A stretch of DNA of 64,000 nt from Rhizobium sp. R634 (GCF_002211305.1 NZ_LOKW01000027.1:62001-126000), one strand, 5' to 3'; positions 28,953-37,380 are shown, numbered from the stretch's first letter. Translations and numbers: made by a program. The notes: a model not told the origin generated them from the sequence alone.

Positions 28953-29522
28953 TCATCCGCTCGAATTAAGGACCGATTTCTTCTTCTCACCAGACTCCGC
29001 GATCGTGTCGTAAGGGGCGCCGTCAAACGTGAATAGGCTGCCAAGAAGCCGGTGAGAGTAGGGAATGATGAGCCTGTTCGATCGATCATAATTCCCGAGA
29101 GAATCCAACGCGTCGTTGTAAGCCTTCGCATCAATCACACGATACGTCGGCGGCTCGTCGCTTAATATCCTTGTCATTCGGCCATTCCAGACCGCAACTT
29201 GCTCATCTGTGGGGCTGAGGCAAGCTTCGATATCCGCGAGAAGATGATAGTATTCCTTCTGCAGGGATTGATGGTCTCTCGCTCGGCCGCCGAAATCGAA
29301 TACCAGTTGCGCTGCTCCGATAATTGCCACCGAAGCGCCAAACCATCCTTTTTGGATATCGAATCCGTATGGCTTGAACGCATCACCCATCGCCGCGGCT
29401 CCCAAGATGATCACTAGGAAGTTGCAGATCCGGTTCCGTCGCTCGAAGGTCATCCGGCGGGCGGTATGGTACAGGCCATTGCGAAGAGCGTCGAAGCGGA
29501 GATCCCTGACGGACCGTTTCAT
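28953..29522 (-). CDS. SLATT-like two-helix membrane protein
   Basis: The product is 189 residues. A basic N-terminal helix (LRNGLYHTARRMTFERRNRI) is followed by two hydrophobic segments (about 34-55 and 66-85) and then a helix with H/EYY pattern (ARDHQSLQKEYYHLLADIEA). This layout matches SLATT-type proteins, which are proposed membrane effectors of nucleotide-signalling conflict systems. The C-terminal 90 residues include RILSDEPPTYRVIDAKAYND. No nucleotidyltransferase or sensor gene is next to it. ATG 29522 is chosen over GTG 29534. Assignment to SLATT is by architecture only. Confidence 0.5.
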   Translation of the reverse strand: MKRSVRDLRFDALRNGLYHTARRMTFERRNRICNFLVIILGAAAMGDAFKPYGFDIQKGWFGASVAIIGAAQLVFDFGGRARDHQSLQKEYYHLLADIEACLSPTDEQVAVWNGRMTRILSDEPPTYRVIDAKAYNDALDSLGNYDRSNRLIIPYSHRLLGSLFTFDGAPYDTIAESGEKKKSVLNSSG

Positions 29523-29561
29523 TGTAAATCCCACCTCGGTAGGGCGTCGCCGGGCTGCATT

Positions 29562-29681
29562 TCACACGTCGATCAGCATGTACCAGCGCGGGGGCGGTCT
29601 GACTCCTGGCGGCTGCCCAACTGGGGGAGTAGGGCGCGGCGAACTTGGGGTGGGTGAGCTTGGTCTTGGTCGTGACGCCAC
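29562..29681 (-). CDS. possible 39-residue proline-rich peptide
   Basis: A GTG at 29681 is preceded by AAGGAGG with a 5-base spacer, one of the best ribosome sites in the region. It opens a 39-codon frame rich in proline and serine (SRPRPSSPTPSSPRPTPP) ending in RWYMLIDV. It lies inside the tail of the longer 29573-29965 frame, so at most one of these is likely correct over this stretch. Confidence 0.35.
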   Translation of the reverse strand: MASRPRPSSPTPSSPRPTPPVGQPPGVRPPPRWYMLIDV

Positions 29682-29965
29682 TTTAGCCTCCTTTTGCTTG
29701 CGGCACTTGTGGATCGAAATCTCCACTGCAGATTGTTTCTGCAGTTGGCCTGTGTCAAGCGGGGCTGTTCTCCTTCCACCTCCGATTTCACCGAGATGCT
29801 GAGAGCCTGCGCAAATCTGCGCATGGCATCGGGAAAGTAGCGGCCGCAGTTGGGGCACTGAAATTCGGCATAATCGCGAAGCGTAGACCGCGTCTTGTTG
29901 GATCTGGCGCCGCAAGCAAACAGTTGACCTTGGATGTTTTCATCCCAGCCTCCGAGAGCCAGCAC
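29573..29965 (-). CDS. doubtful hypothetical protein with a CPNC motif
   Basis: The open frame is 130 codons from a GTG overlapping the upstream gene's stop. The first 65 residues look coding and contain CPNCGRYFPDAMRRF, a zinc-ribbon-like pair. The second half is arginine- and glutamine-rich and looks like a frame shadow. It may be a shorter gene or a frameshifted one. Function unknown. Confidence 0.3.
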   Translation of the reverse strand: MLALGGWDENIQGQLFACGARSNKTRSTLRDYAEFQCPNCGRYFPDAMRRFAQALSISVKSEVEGEQPRLTQANCRNNLQWRFRSTSAASKRRLKWRHDQDQAHPPQVRRALLPQLGSRQESDRPRAGTC

Positions 29966-30519
29966 TATCTAGACTGCCTACCGAACCAAAAGCCAAGCAC
30001 CGTGGTCAACGCGGGCCCTAATGCCTTAAGAGCTTCAGCGTTCGGATCGGCGTCTGTAGTAATGGTCACCAGTATGATGTAAGAGATCACTAGGACGAAG
30101 GTGAGAGCAGCGGTAACCACATCAGGGGAGGCTAAAGTAGAAATTACCTCTCCCTGTCCTGACCCGGCTCTGAGCGCGTGTTGCCAATCGTTGAATACGA
30201 TTGACCGCTCCTTCCGTACGAGGACCTGGTATTCGCTTGGTCCTACAAGATCGGTCTCGCCGTCGCGAGGTCTGTAGTAGACTTCGGTTAGAACCAAAGT
30301 TCCTCCTCCGTAACAAGGAATTTCGTCATAAGTGTCAACTGATATCACCTTAGGGTCGTAGCGCTTGACGGCAGATATTGCTTTTTCCTCTGCCGTTGAC
30401 AGCGTTCGGACCGAGGAATCTTTTTTGGCGTCTTTTTGACCTTGTGCTTGTGTCTCTCGCGGAGGAGGGATTGGGCCGTCCTGTTCCGCGTCATTTTGTG
30501 CTGTGTCTGCCTGTGGCAT
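29965..30519 (-). CDS. hypothetical membrane protein
   Basis: The product is 184 residues. The N-terminal 40 are polar and acidic (PQADTAQNDAEQDGPIPPP), probably disordered. A soluble region follows, and then two hydrophobic segments near the C-terminus (about 131-152, VTAALTFVLVISYIILVTI, and about 165-180, ending FWFGRQSR). It heads a leftward cluster with the SLATT-like gene. No family is recognised. Confidence 0.55.
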   Translation of the reverse strand: MPQADTAQNDAEQDGPIPPPRETQAQGQKDAKKDSSVRTLSTAEEKAISAVKRYDPKVISVDTYDEIPCYGGGTLVLTEVYYRPRDGETDLVGPSEYQVLVRKERSIVFNDWQHALRAGSGQGEVISTLASPDVVTAALTFVLVISYIILVTITTDADPNAEALKALGPALTTVLGFWFGRQSR

Positions 30520-31059
30520 TTGGTCCCCCTAAGTACAATCCCAACGGAAACAAGTATAAGCTAAAATAACCACCTAGACAACTTATGTTTGCATAGACAC
30601 TCCTCATGTACTGAGTAGTTAATCTCTGGAAAGGTCGAAAAACGTCTTTCCGAAAGTCCGCTTGACTTCGGCGACGGGTAACTATCCGGATGCGAAAAAA
30701 GCGGCAAGTCAATCGTAACGATTCACGCAGATTGTTCGCACCGTGACTTCTATTAGCCCGGCACCAATAAAAGTTGGGTGCTGGTAATCTGCGGATAAGC
30801 AGCAATCCGCACGATGAAAGAAATGGCTTCTTCACGATCATCACGACGACTGTTGGCGGCATATTTGGCCGCAAAACCTCTAAATGAGAGACTAGCCGCC
30901 GCCATCTCCAGTTCCACCGCCGCCGTAGCCGCCCGGCTCGTTCTCGTCTCCGAGCTGAAGCGCGTTGAGCGGAACTATTCATTCACGTTTTCGGGTCCCT
31001 CCGGACGACGAAAAATTGCTGGGTTGATCCAACTCAAGGGCGTGCAGTTCATTTCTTAG
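30520..31059. other. 540-bp stretch without an assigned gene
   Basis: The region is AT-richer than its surroundings. No frame on either strand has both a plausible start and coding character. A glycine-rich minus-strand tail (30892-30966) is preceded by a stop. It may carry the promoter for the leftward gene starting at 30519. Confidence 0.4.
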
Positions 31060-31091
31060 AGCGCCGCGTGTCTGAAAGGATGCGCGGCGCT
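31060..31091. repeat. palindromic hairpin
   Basis: AGCGCCGCG (31060-31068) and CGCGGCGCT (31083-31091) are perfect arms around 14 bases, lying 8 bp past the PAP2 stop. It resembles a short palindrome scattered in Rhizobium intergenic regions and may also act as a transcript end for the leftward PAP2 gene. Confidence 0.5.
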
Positions 31092-31098
31092 GTCAGTG

Positions 31099-31836
31099 TT
31101 ACCTGTCGTCGCCGTTTTCGGTTTCGGCGGCATCGTCGGAGGAGCGGCTTGGAATGAACCGCTTCGAGATCAGCCAGCAGCCGAGCGCCCAGAGCGCGCC
31201 GGCGCACCATCCGGCGAAAACATCCGTCGGGTAGTGGACACCGAGATAGACGCGGCTGAGGCCGACGATGACGGCCAGGAAGACGCCGGCGCCCATGACG
31301 AAGATCCGCGTCGAGCGGTAACGCTGCGTGCGCGCCACCAGCGCCCCCAGCGTCAGATAGGTCACCGCCGAGACCATGGCATGTCCTGAGGGAAAGCTCA
31401 GATCGCTCACCTCGACGAGATGCGGCACGACATCCGGGCGCGGCCGCGCCACCAGGATCTTCAGAAGCGTGCTCGCCAGCCAGCCTGTCAGCACCGAGGA
31501 AAAGACGAAGAGGGCGATCTGCCAGCGCCGGTCGAGCAGAAGATAGACGGTTATGAGGCCGGTCAGCAGCGTCAGCACGGTGACCCCGCCGAGGCTGGTG
31601 ATATCGTCAACCGCATGCGTCAGCCAGGCGGGGCCGATGGGCACGGCAAGATCTCCCTGCTGGCGCAGCGCCAGCAGGATCGCCTCATCGAAACGAAAGG
31701 TCTCGCCTTCGAGAACCTCGCTCGTCAGCCGCTGCAGCACGAACAGCCCGCCTGCGACCGATGCCATGGTAATCAGCGTCAACGGCTCATAGGCCGTGAG
31801 TCGCGCCAAAAATCCGCGTCGTTGGATCTCGCTCAT
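31099..31836 (-). CDS. PAP2-family membrane phosphatase
   Basis: The product is 245 residues with six hydrophobic segments. The three-part phosphatase signature is complete: KILVARPRP (KX6RP), PSGHAM, and SRVYLGVHYPTD (SRX5HX3D). Such enzymes dephosphorylate lipid phosphates such as phosphatidate or undecaprenyl pyrophosphate at the periplasmic face. The exact substrate cannot be told. It is monocistronic. Confidence 0.85.
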   Translation of the reverse strand: MSEIQRRGFLARLTAYEPLTLITMASVAGGLFVLQRLTSEVLEGETFRFDEAILLALRQQGDLAVPIGPAWLTHAVDDITSLGGVTVLTLLTGLITVYLLLDRRWQIALFVFSSVLTGWLASTLLKILVARPRPDVVPHLVEVSDLSFPSGHAMVSAVTYLTLGALVARTQRYRSTRIFVMGAGVFLAVIVGLSRVYLGVHYPTDVFAGWCAGALWALGCWLISKRFIPSRSSDDAAETENGDDR

Positions 31837-32025
31837 GCCGCCGTCGAACTCCCTTCACATCATGCCGATCCTCGCCAAATCGGCAAGGTGGGCCGCAAAT
31901 TCAAGACCTTGCGTCGGTCAAGGAAACTTGCGGCCATCGACGGCCGGTCTCGGAGCCGCCCGGTAGCAAAGGCTAAACCTTCTTTTGCTATGGCTTGAGC
32001 CGATTGTCCTGGAGATGGTTCAGCG

Positions 32026-32571
32026 ATGAAAATTCTGACCGCGATGCTTCTGATGGCGGCTGCCCTGCAGCCGGCCTCGGCTTTGGGCGAGACCGAATGG
32101 ATGGGCGGCGCGAGACAATGGTCGGTCGGCTTTGAGAACCACGGCCCGCAATCCTATTGCCGCCTGCGCTGGGACAGCGAGATCGGCAAGACCATGGAGT
32201 TCCGCCAGAGCGCCAGCGAGACCTTCTGGCTGGTCGCCAAGAACACTTGGGACATTCCGGCCGGCACCAAGACCGAGGTGACGCTGACCGATCGCGACGT
32301 GACGAAAGTGGTCGCCGCCGAATTCTTCGACAAGACCACGCTTCGCCTCTGGCCCCTGGGCAGCAAGGGAAGCGCCGGCCTGAAAAAGATCATCAAGAAT
32401 TCCTTTGCCGGAACGCCCGACGTGCAACTGACCTTTGCCGGCGACGAAGGCGACTGGACGCTGCCGCTCTCCAGAGTGGACCAGCTCTACCCGACCTTCT
32501 CCCAATGCCTCAAGCGACTGGAAGCCGGCGAAACGGCCAAGCAGGATTCAGCGACCAGCAAACCGTTCTGA
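32026..32571 (+). CDS. exported hypothetical protein
   Basis: The product is 181 residues with a signal peptide (MKILTAMLLMAAALQPASALG, cleavage near residue 20). The mature part is beta-rich with two cysteines (C45 and C162 region) that could form a disulfide. A motif of alternating charged and aromatic residues (TMEFRQSASETFWLVAKNT) is not one I recognise. It is convergent with the ammonia-lyase-like gene, 8 bp apart. Periplasmic location is inferred. Confidence 0.6.
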   Translation: MKILTAMLLMAAALQPASALGETEWMGGARQWSVGFENHGPQSYCRLRWDSEIGKTMEFRQSASETFWLVAKNTWDIPAGTKTEVTLTDRDVTKVVAAEFFDKTTLRLWPLGSKGSAGLKKIIKNSFAGTPDVQLTFAGDEGDWTLPLSRVDQLYPTFSQCLKRLEAGETAKQDSATSKPF

Positions 32572-32579
32572 CGTTCGGC

Positions 32580-34070
32580 TCAGCCGGTCGGCGGCGCTGT
32601 GTCGCGGATCATATTGCGCACAACCTCGATATCGCCATTGAGCGGCCGCTCGTCGCCATAGTGAGGAACAAGGTCCCGCACGACCCTGTAAATGACGTCG
32701 GTGCCTGCCGCCCGCGGCGCCGTCGCCGCCAGGAAATCATGGGCCTGGGCGGCGGCCATCAGTTCGATCGCCAGGATATATTCGGCATTGTCGATGACGG
32801 CGAGCAGCTTGCCGGCGGCGGCTGTGGGATGCGCGAGGAAATCCTCCTGCAGGCCGGAGGTCAGGCCGCCATCCATGGCCGCGGGCGCAGCAAGCCGGCG
32901 GTTCTCGTTGCTGAGCGAGGCTGCGGTATATTGGGCGATCATGAAACCGGAATGGCTGCCGGCATCGCTCGCCAGGAACGGCGGCAAGCCGCTTATCAAG
33001 GGATTGACCAGCCTGTCCGTGCGCCGTTCGCTGATCGCGCCGATCTGCGCCAGAGCAATCGCGAGGCTGTCGGCCGCCTGCCCGAGCGCCGGCGCCACGG
33101 CATGGGCCTCGGAGGAAACGATCGGTTGCTCCGGCGTGCCTGACACAGCCGGATTATCCGTCACCGAGGCAAGTTCCTGATCGGCGATGCGGGCGGAGTT
33201 GTCGAAAACGTCGCGGGCGGCGCCATGCGCATGCGGCACCGAGCGGAGGCTGAGGGCATCCTGGGTGCGCCGGCCGAAGGCGGCGGCGACCAAGCCGCTG
33301 CCGTGCAGCCGGGCGCGCAGTGAGGCTCCGACCGTCTCGATTCCGGCAGACGGGCGCAGTGCGAGCACCGCCTCGTCGAAGGCGGCGATCTGGCAGCCAG
33401 CCGCTTCCAGCGTCAGCGCCGCAGTGGCATCGGCCCAATCAAGCAGCCGTTCGGCGCGAGAGAGCGCCATGGCGATGAGGCCGGTAGCGCAGGCCGTGCC
33501 ATTGACGAGGCTCAGGCCTTCCTTGGCGCCGAGCACCAGCGGCTCGAGGCCGATCGCCGCCAGCGCCTCGCGGCCGCTCATGCGCCGGCCGCCGAACGTC
33601 GCGCTGCCTTCGCCGATCAGAACGAGCGCCGTATGGGCATTGTGGGTGAGATAACCGGCCGAGCCTTTCGACGGCACGTCGGGAATGCAGTCATGCTCCA
33701 GCAAGGCCGCGAGATGCTGGACGATCTCGCGGCGCACGCCGGAATGGCCGTGGGCGAAATTGGCGATCTGAGCGGCGATGATGGCGCGGACTTCGCGAGC
33801 GGCGAGCAGCGGTCCCACACCGCAGGCATGGCTGAGCACGATATTGCGTGACAGCCGGCTCTGCGAGGGACGGTCGACCACCGTATCGGCCAGCGCCCCG
33901 ACGCCGGTATTGACGCCATAGGCGCGCACGCCCGTCTCGACGATGCTGGCGACGATGCGGCTTGCCTGCTCGATCCGCGCCCAGGCGGCCGGCGACAGCG
34001 CAAGCGGCTCCCCTGCCCCGACGCGCGCGACATCGCGCCAGGTCAGCACTCTATCGATGGTGATCGTCAT
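32580..34070 (-). CDS. histidine ammonia-lyase paralogue lacking the MIO triad
   Basis: The product is 496 residues and aligns over its length with the HutH encoded at 41747. Retained: YGVNTG with Y51 (Y53 of HutH), R276 (R283), TDNP, and QED (E414 region). Changed: in HutH the stretch is KGSVGASGDLAPLAH. Here KGS-AG is followed directly by YLTHNAH, so exactly three residues, the Ala-Ser-Gly that cyclises to the MIO electrophile, are missing (junction at 33653/33654). Y280 is replaced by L273. It cannot work as a normal ammonia-lyase. The ATG overlaps the stop of an amino-acid ABC ATPase gene (ATGA), so it is part of that transport operon. It could be a lyase of different chemistry, a binding protein or a pseudoenzyme. 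Confidence 0.85.
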   Translation of the reverse strand: MTITIDRVLTWRDVARVGAGEPLALSPAAWARIEQASRIVASIVETGVRAYGVNTGVGALADTVVDRPSQSRLSRNIVLSHACGVGPLLAAREVRAIIAAQIANFAHGHSGVRREIVQHLAALLEHDCIPDVPSKGSAGYLTHNAHTALVLIGEGSATFGGRRMSGREALAAIGLEPLVLGAKEGLSLVNGTACATGLIAMALSRAERLLDWADATAALTLEAAGCQIAAFDEAVLALRPSAGIETVGASLRARLHGSGLVAAAFGRRTQDALSLRSVPHAHGAARDVFDNSARIADQELASVTDNPAVSGTPEQPIVSSEAHAVAPALGQAADSLAIALAQIGAISERRTDRLVNPLISGLPPFLASDAGSHSGFMIAQYTAASLSNENRRLAAPAAMDGGLTSGLQEDFLAHPTAAAGKLLAVIDNAEYILAIELMAAAQAHDFLAATAPRAAGTDVIYRVVRDLVPHYGDERPLNGDIEVVRNMIRDTAPPTG

Positions 34071-34843
34071 TGCCCTGTTCCGAAATGGCCGATGAACTGG
34101 CGGAAGGCCGGCGACGCGCCGCCGCCGAACATATCGTCCGGCTTGCCGCTGCTTTCGACCAGCCCCTCGCGCATGAAGACGACGCGGTTCGAGACGTTGC
34201 GGGCAAAGCTCATCTCATGAGTGACGACGAGCATCGTCATGCCTTCCTCGGCAAGCGCGCGCATGACGCGCAGCACCTCGCCGACCAGTTCCGGATCGAG
34301 CGCCGAGGTCGGCTCGTCGAAGAGCATGACCTTCGGTTTCATCGCCAGCGCCCGGGCGATCGCCGCGCGCTGCTGCTGGCCGCCGGAAAGGTGGGCGGGA
34401 TAGGCATGGCGTTTATCCGCGATGCCGACCTTTTCGAGCAGCGCTTCGGCCTCTGCGACGCATTCGGCGCGCGGCCGCTTCAGCACATGGATCGGCCCTT
34501 CGATGACATTCTGCAGGATCGTCATGTGGGACCAGAGATTGAAGGACTGGAACACCATGCCGAGTTCGGATCTTATATGGTCGACCTGCTTCTGGCTCGC
34601 CGGCCTTGTCTTGCCGTTCTTATGAACCATTTCGATGTGCTCGCCATCGACCCAGATTTCGCCGTCGCTGGCGGTTTCGAGCATGTTGATGCAGCGCAAA
34701 AAGGTGGATTTGCCGGAGCCGGAAGCGCCGAGCAGCGAAATCACATCGCCGTCCTCGGCATCGAGGGAAATGCCGCGCAGCACCTCGTGCGTGCCGAAGC
34801 TCTTGCGGATATTGCGGACCGAAAGTCGGGTTACGCCTGGCAT
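34067..34843 (-). CDS. polar amino-acid ABC transporter ATPase, HisP type
   Basis: The product is 258 residues with a Walker A (GASGSGKST), Q-loop (MVFQSFNLW), signature (LSGGQQQR), Walker B (VMLFDEPTSALD) and H-loop (VVTHEMSFA). The insertion after the first strands (HIEMVHKNGKTRPAS) is typical of HisP/OccP/NocP ATPases for histidine and opine-like amino acids. It is the fourth gene of a leftward importer operon and overlaps the following HAL-like gene by 4 bp. Confidence 0.9.
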   Translation of the reverse strand: MPGVTRLSVRNIRKSFGTHEVLRGISLDAEDGDVISLLGASGSGKSTFLRCINMLETASDGEIWVDGEHIEMVHKNGKTRPASQKQVDHIRSELGMVFQSFNLWSHMTILQNVIEGPIHVLKRPRAECVAEAEALLEKVGIADKRHAYPAHLSGGQQQRAAIARALAMKPKVMLFDEPTSALDPELVGEVLRVMRALAEEGMTMLVVTHEMSFARNVSNRVVFMREGLVESSGKPDDMFGGGASPAFRQFIGHFGTGQ

Positions 34844-34868
34844 GGTAGCTCCAATCAGGTCAAATCGC

Positions 34869-35573
34869 TTATGCCCTCAGCGCCTGCGGAATCGCACGGC
34901 GGTGCCGGGACAGCGAATATTCGAGCAGGGCCATGCCCTGCAGGATGATGAAGTTCAAAACGAGATAGATGATCGCCGCGCAGAGGAAGACTTCCATCGT
35001 GCGGTAGGTCTGCGAGATCAGCCGCTGGGCGACACCGGTGACTTCCCAGACCGTGACGAGGCTGGCGAGCGCCGTCGACTTCATCATCAGCACGATCTCG
35101 GTGGAATAGGCCGGCAGCGCGTGGCGGAAGGCGATCGGCGCCAGGATGCGGCGCACCAGCAGGAAGCCGGACATGCCGATCGAGCGGGCCGCCTCGATCT
35201 CCTTCGGGGACACGGCGCGGATGCCGCCGCGGAAGATTTCCGCCGTGTAGCCGGCGGTGCAGAGCGCCAGCGACAGCACGGCGCAGACCATCGGCTCGCG
35301 CAGGAAAGGCCAGAGGAAGGAATAGCGGATGACGCCGAACTGGCCGAGGCCGTAGAACACCAGGAACATCTGGATCAGCAGCGGCGAACCGCGGAAGACA
35401 AAGATATAGCCCTTGGCGAAGCCCGACAGATAGCGGTTGCCGCTGACCCGCATCGTGACGATGACCAGCGCCAGCAGGCCGCCGAAGAAGATCGACAGCG
35501 AAAACAGGATCAGCGTCGTCGGCACCGCCTTGAGCAGCGTCACCATGGTCGAGGCGAGAAAGGTGAAATCCAT
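34869..35573 (-). CDS. polar amino-acid ABC transporter permease, HisM type
   Basis: The product is 234 residues of the HisM/HEQRo permease family with about five membrane segments. The cytoplasmic EAA loop is in EIEAARSIGMSGFLLVRRI. The neighbouring HisQ-type permease gene ends 10 bp upstream. The two permeases form the channel of a probable histidine or urocanate-related importer beside the hut genes. Confidence 0.88.
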   Translation of the reverse strand: MDFTFLASTMVTLLKAVPTTLILFSLSIFFGGLLALVIVTMRVSGNRYLSGFAKGYIFVFRGSPLLIQMFLVFYGLGQFGVIRYSFLWPFLREPMVCAVLSLALCTAGYTAEIFRGGIRAVSPKEIEAARSIGMSGFLLVRRILAPIAFRHALPAYSTEIVLMMKSTALASLVTVWEVTGVAQRLISQTYRTMEVFLCAAIIYLVLNFIILQGMALLEYSLSRHRRAIPQALRA

Positions 35574-35583
35574 CGTCGCCTCC

Positions 35584-36309
35584 TTACGCCTGGCCCATGG
35601 CGGAAGCCGGCATGCTGCGATTGGCGCGGCGTTCCGCGCCGTTGAAGATACGGTCGGAGAGACTGGTCAGGATCAGGTAGAGGCAGCCGCCGGCGATGAA
35701 GAACAGGAAATATTGCCGGGTGGAACCCGCCGCGACCTGGCTGGTGCGCATCAGTTCGGCAAGGCCGGTGACCGAGATCAGCGCCGAGTCCTTGAGGCTG
35801 AGCTGCCAGACATTGCCGAGGCCGGGAATGGCCAGCCGCAGCACCTGCGGCATGATGATGCGGCGAAAGCGCATGGCGCGATGCATGCCGATCGCCGAAG
35901 CCGCTTCGAGTTCGCCCTTGGAAATGGCCAGGAAGGCGCCGCGGAACACTTCGGCCTGATAGGCGCCGGAGATGATGCCGACGGCAAGCGCGCCGGCGGC
36001 GAAGGACGGCAGGCCGAGGAACCCTTCGTAACCCATCGCCTTGCCGATCGAGGTCACGGCCGAGGAGCCGCCGAAATAGATGAGATAGATGATCAGCAGT
36101 TCCGGTACACCGCGGAACACTGTCGTATAGACATTGCCGAGCGCCACGAAGAAGGGATTACCGGAGAGTTTCGCACCCGCCACGATCGCGCCCAGCACCG
36201 CGCCGATCGCAAGCGCCGTCGCGGTGACGGCCAGCGTCATCAAGGCGGCGAAAATGAGCAGCGCGCCCCACCCCGTCGAGCCGAAGCCAAGCAGTTCCAA
36301 ACTTGCCAT
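35584..36309 (-). CDS. polar amino-acid ABC transporter permease, HisQ type
   Basis: The product is 241 residues and the partner of the HisM-type permease. It has several hydrophobic segments beginning with WGALLIFAALMTLAVTATAL and an EAA loop around ELEAASAIGMHRAMRFRRI. It starts 105 bp after the binding-protein gene. The gap shows no strong terminator. Confidence 0.88.
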   Translation of the reverse strand: MASLELLGFGSTGWGALLIFAALMTLAVTATALAIGAVLGAIVAGAKLSGNPFFVALGNVYTTVFRGVPELLIIYLIYFGGSSAVTSIGKAMGYEGFLGLPSFAAGALAVGIISGAYQAEVFRGAFLAISKGELEAASAIGMHRAMRFRRIIMPQVLRLAIPGLGNVWQLSLKDSALISVTGLAELMRTSQVAAGSTRQYFLFFIAGGCLYLILTSLSDRIFNGAERRANRSMPASAMGQA

Positions 36310-36414
36310 ATCGTCCGTTCCCCGTCCGCGGCAGTGTTTTGTGGATTGACAATAACACGCAGTCCCCGGCGATAAAGCCGGAGACCCGTGTCTGCGGCCG
36401 AAAGGCCGAAACGC

Positions 36415-37257
36415 TTATTGCTGCGGGCTGACGTCCATCTTGAACCACTTCATCGAGAGGTCCTTGACCGTGCCGTCGGCAAGCGCCGACTTGATCGCCA
36501 CGTTGAACTTGTCGCGCAGGTCCGTATCGGCCTTGCGCAGTCCGAGGCCTTCGCCCTCGCCCCAGATCGGGCCGACGATCTCCGGACCGGTGAAGGCAAG
36601 CGCGCCGTTGGCGGTCTGGAAGGCATTGGCGAAATAGACGGCGTCGTCAAAGCCGAGGTCGATGCGGCCGTTCTGCAGGTCGAGGTCGCGGTCGGCGCCG
36701 GTCTTGTATTCGCGGATCTCGGCGATGTCGCCGAAATTGTCATAGACGAACTTGGCGTAGACGGTGGCCGCCTGGATGCCGATCGTCTTGCCCTTGAAGA
36801 GTTCCTTGAGCGCATCGATCTCCTTCACGCCGGTCTGGCCGGTCGTCATCTTGATCGTGGCGCCGGTGCCGGCGGCGTTGGCCAGCGGGCTGTCCTTGGC
36901 CGTGGCGAAGGCAGCGGGCGTGGCGGCATAGGGAATGGTGAAGTCGATGATCTGCTTGCGCTCTTCGGTAATCGACAGCGCATCCATGATGACGTCGAAC
37001 TTGCCGGCGTTGAGCGCCGGGATCATACCGTCCCAGTCGGAAGCGACGAGCGTGCATTCGATCTTGGCGCGCTCGCAGAGCACCTTGGCAAGCTCGGGCT
37101 CGAAGCCGCCGAGCGTGCCGTCGGCGTTGGTGAGGTTCCACGGCGCATACGCGCCTTCGAGCGTGATGGTCGCCTTCGTCCAGTCCTTGGCGAAGGCAGG
37201 CGCTGCAAAGGTAGAAAGGGCGGCGACGCCGCAAAACAGAATGGCGCTGAATTTCAT
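36415..37257 (-). CDS. periplasmic amino-acid-binding protein, HisJ/LAO type
   Basis: The product is 280 residues with a signal peptide (residues 1-23, cleavage after AFA). The SBP_bac_3 domain contains the signature DALSITEERKQIIDFTIPY at about 90-110. Homologues bind lysine, arginine, ornithine or histidine. The position beside hutC and the hut genes favours histidine. It is the first gene of a leftward operon, divergent from a HutC-type regulator at 37453. Confidence 0.87.
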   Translation of the reverse strand: MKFSAILFCGVAALSTFAAPAFAKDWTKATITLEGAYAPWNLTNADGTLGGFEPELAKVLCERAKIECTLVASDWDGMIPALNAGKFDVIMDALSITEERKQIIDFTIPYAATPAAFATAKDSPLANAAGTGATIKMTTGQTGVKEIDALKELFKGKTIGIQAATVYAKFVYDNFGDIAEIREYKTGADRDLDLQNGRIDLGFDDAVYFANAFQTANGALAFTGPEIVGPIWGEGEGLGLRKADTDLRDKFNVAIKSALADGTVKDLSMKWFKMDVSPQQ

Positions 37258-37366
37258 CGATGAATTCTCCTCTGATGTTGAAACTGACCGTGCGGCACCA
37301 TCGCCGATCTTCGCCGGCTTGCCCTCTCAGCCCTATTTATGTCTCAAGGATCGATTGGGAGGTTGT

Positions 37367-37380
37367 ATATGGTACCATAT
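37367..37380. promoter_or_regulatory. candidate HutC operator, transporter/hutC divergent region
   Basis: ATATGGTACCATAT is a perfect 14-bp palindrome in the 195-bp gap between the binding-protein gene and the first hutC-like gene. The flank TTGTATATGG recurs at about 38222-38232. GntR/HutC proteins bind such TGTATA-type palindromes, so control by one or both HutC paralogues is likely. Confidence 0.55.

Noticed and set aside
29374..29802. 142-codon rightward frame opposite the SLATT-like cluster
   Set aside because: Antisense to better-supported frames and without a start site; contains repeated G/V/E stretches mirroring the proline-rich opposite strand.
30892..30966. Glycine-rich minus-strand tail resembling the end of a small protein
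   Set aside because: A stop codon lies immediately upstream and no start or ribosome site exists; too short to support.
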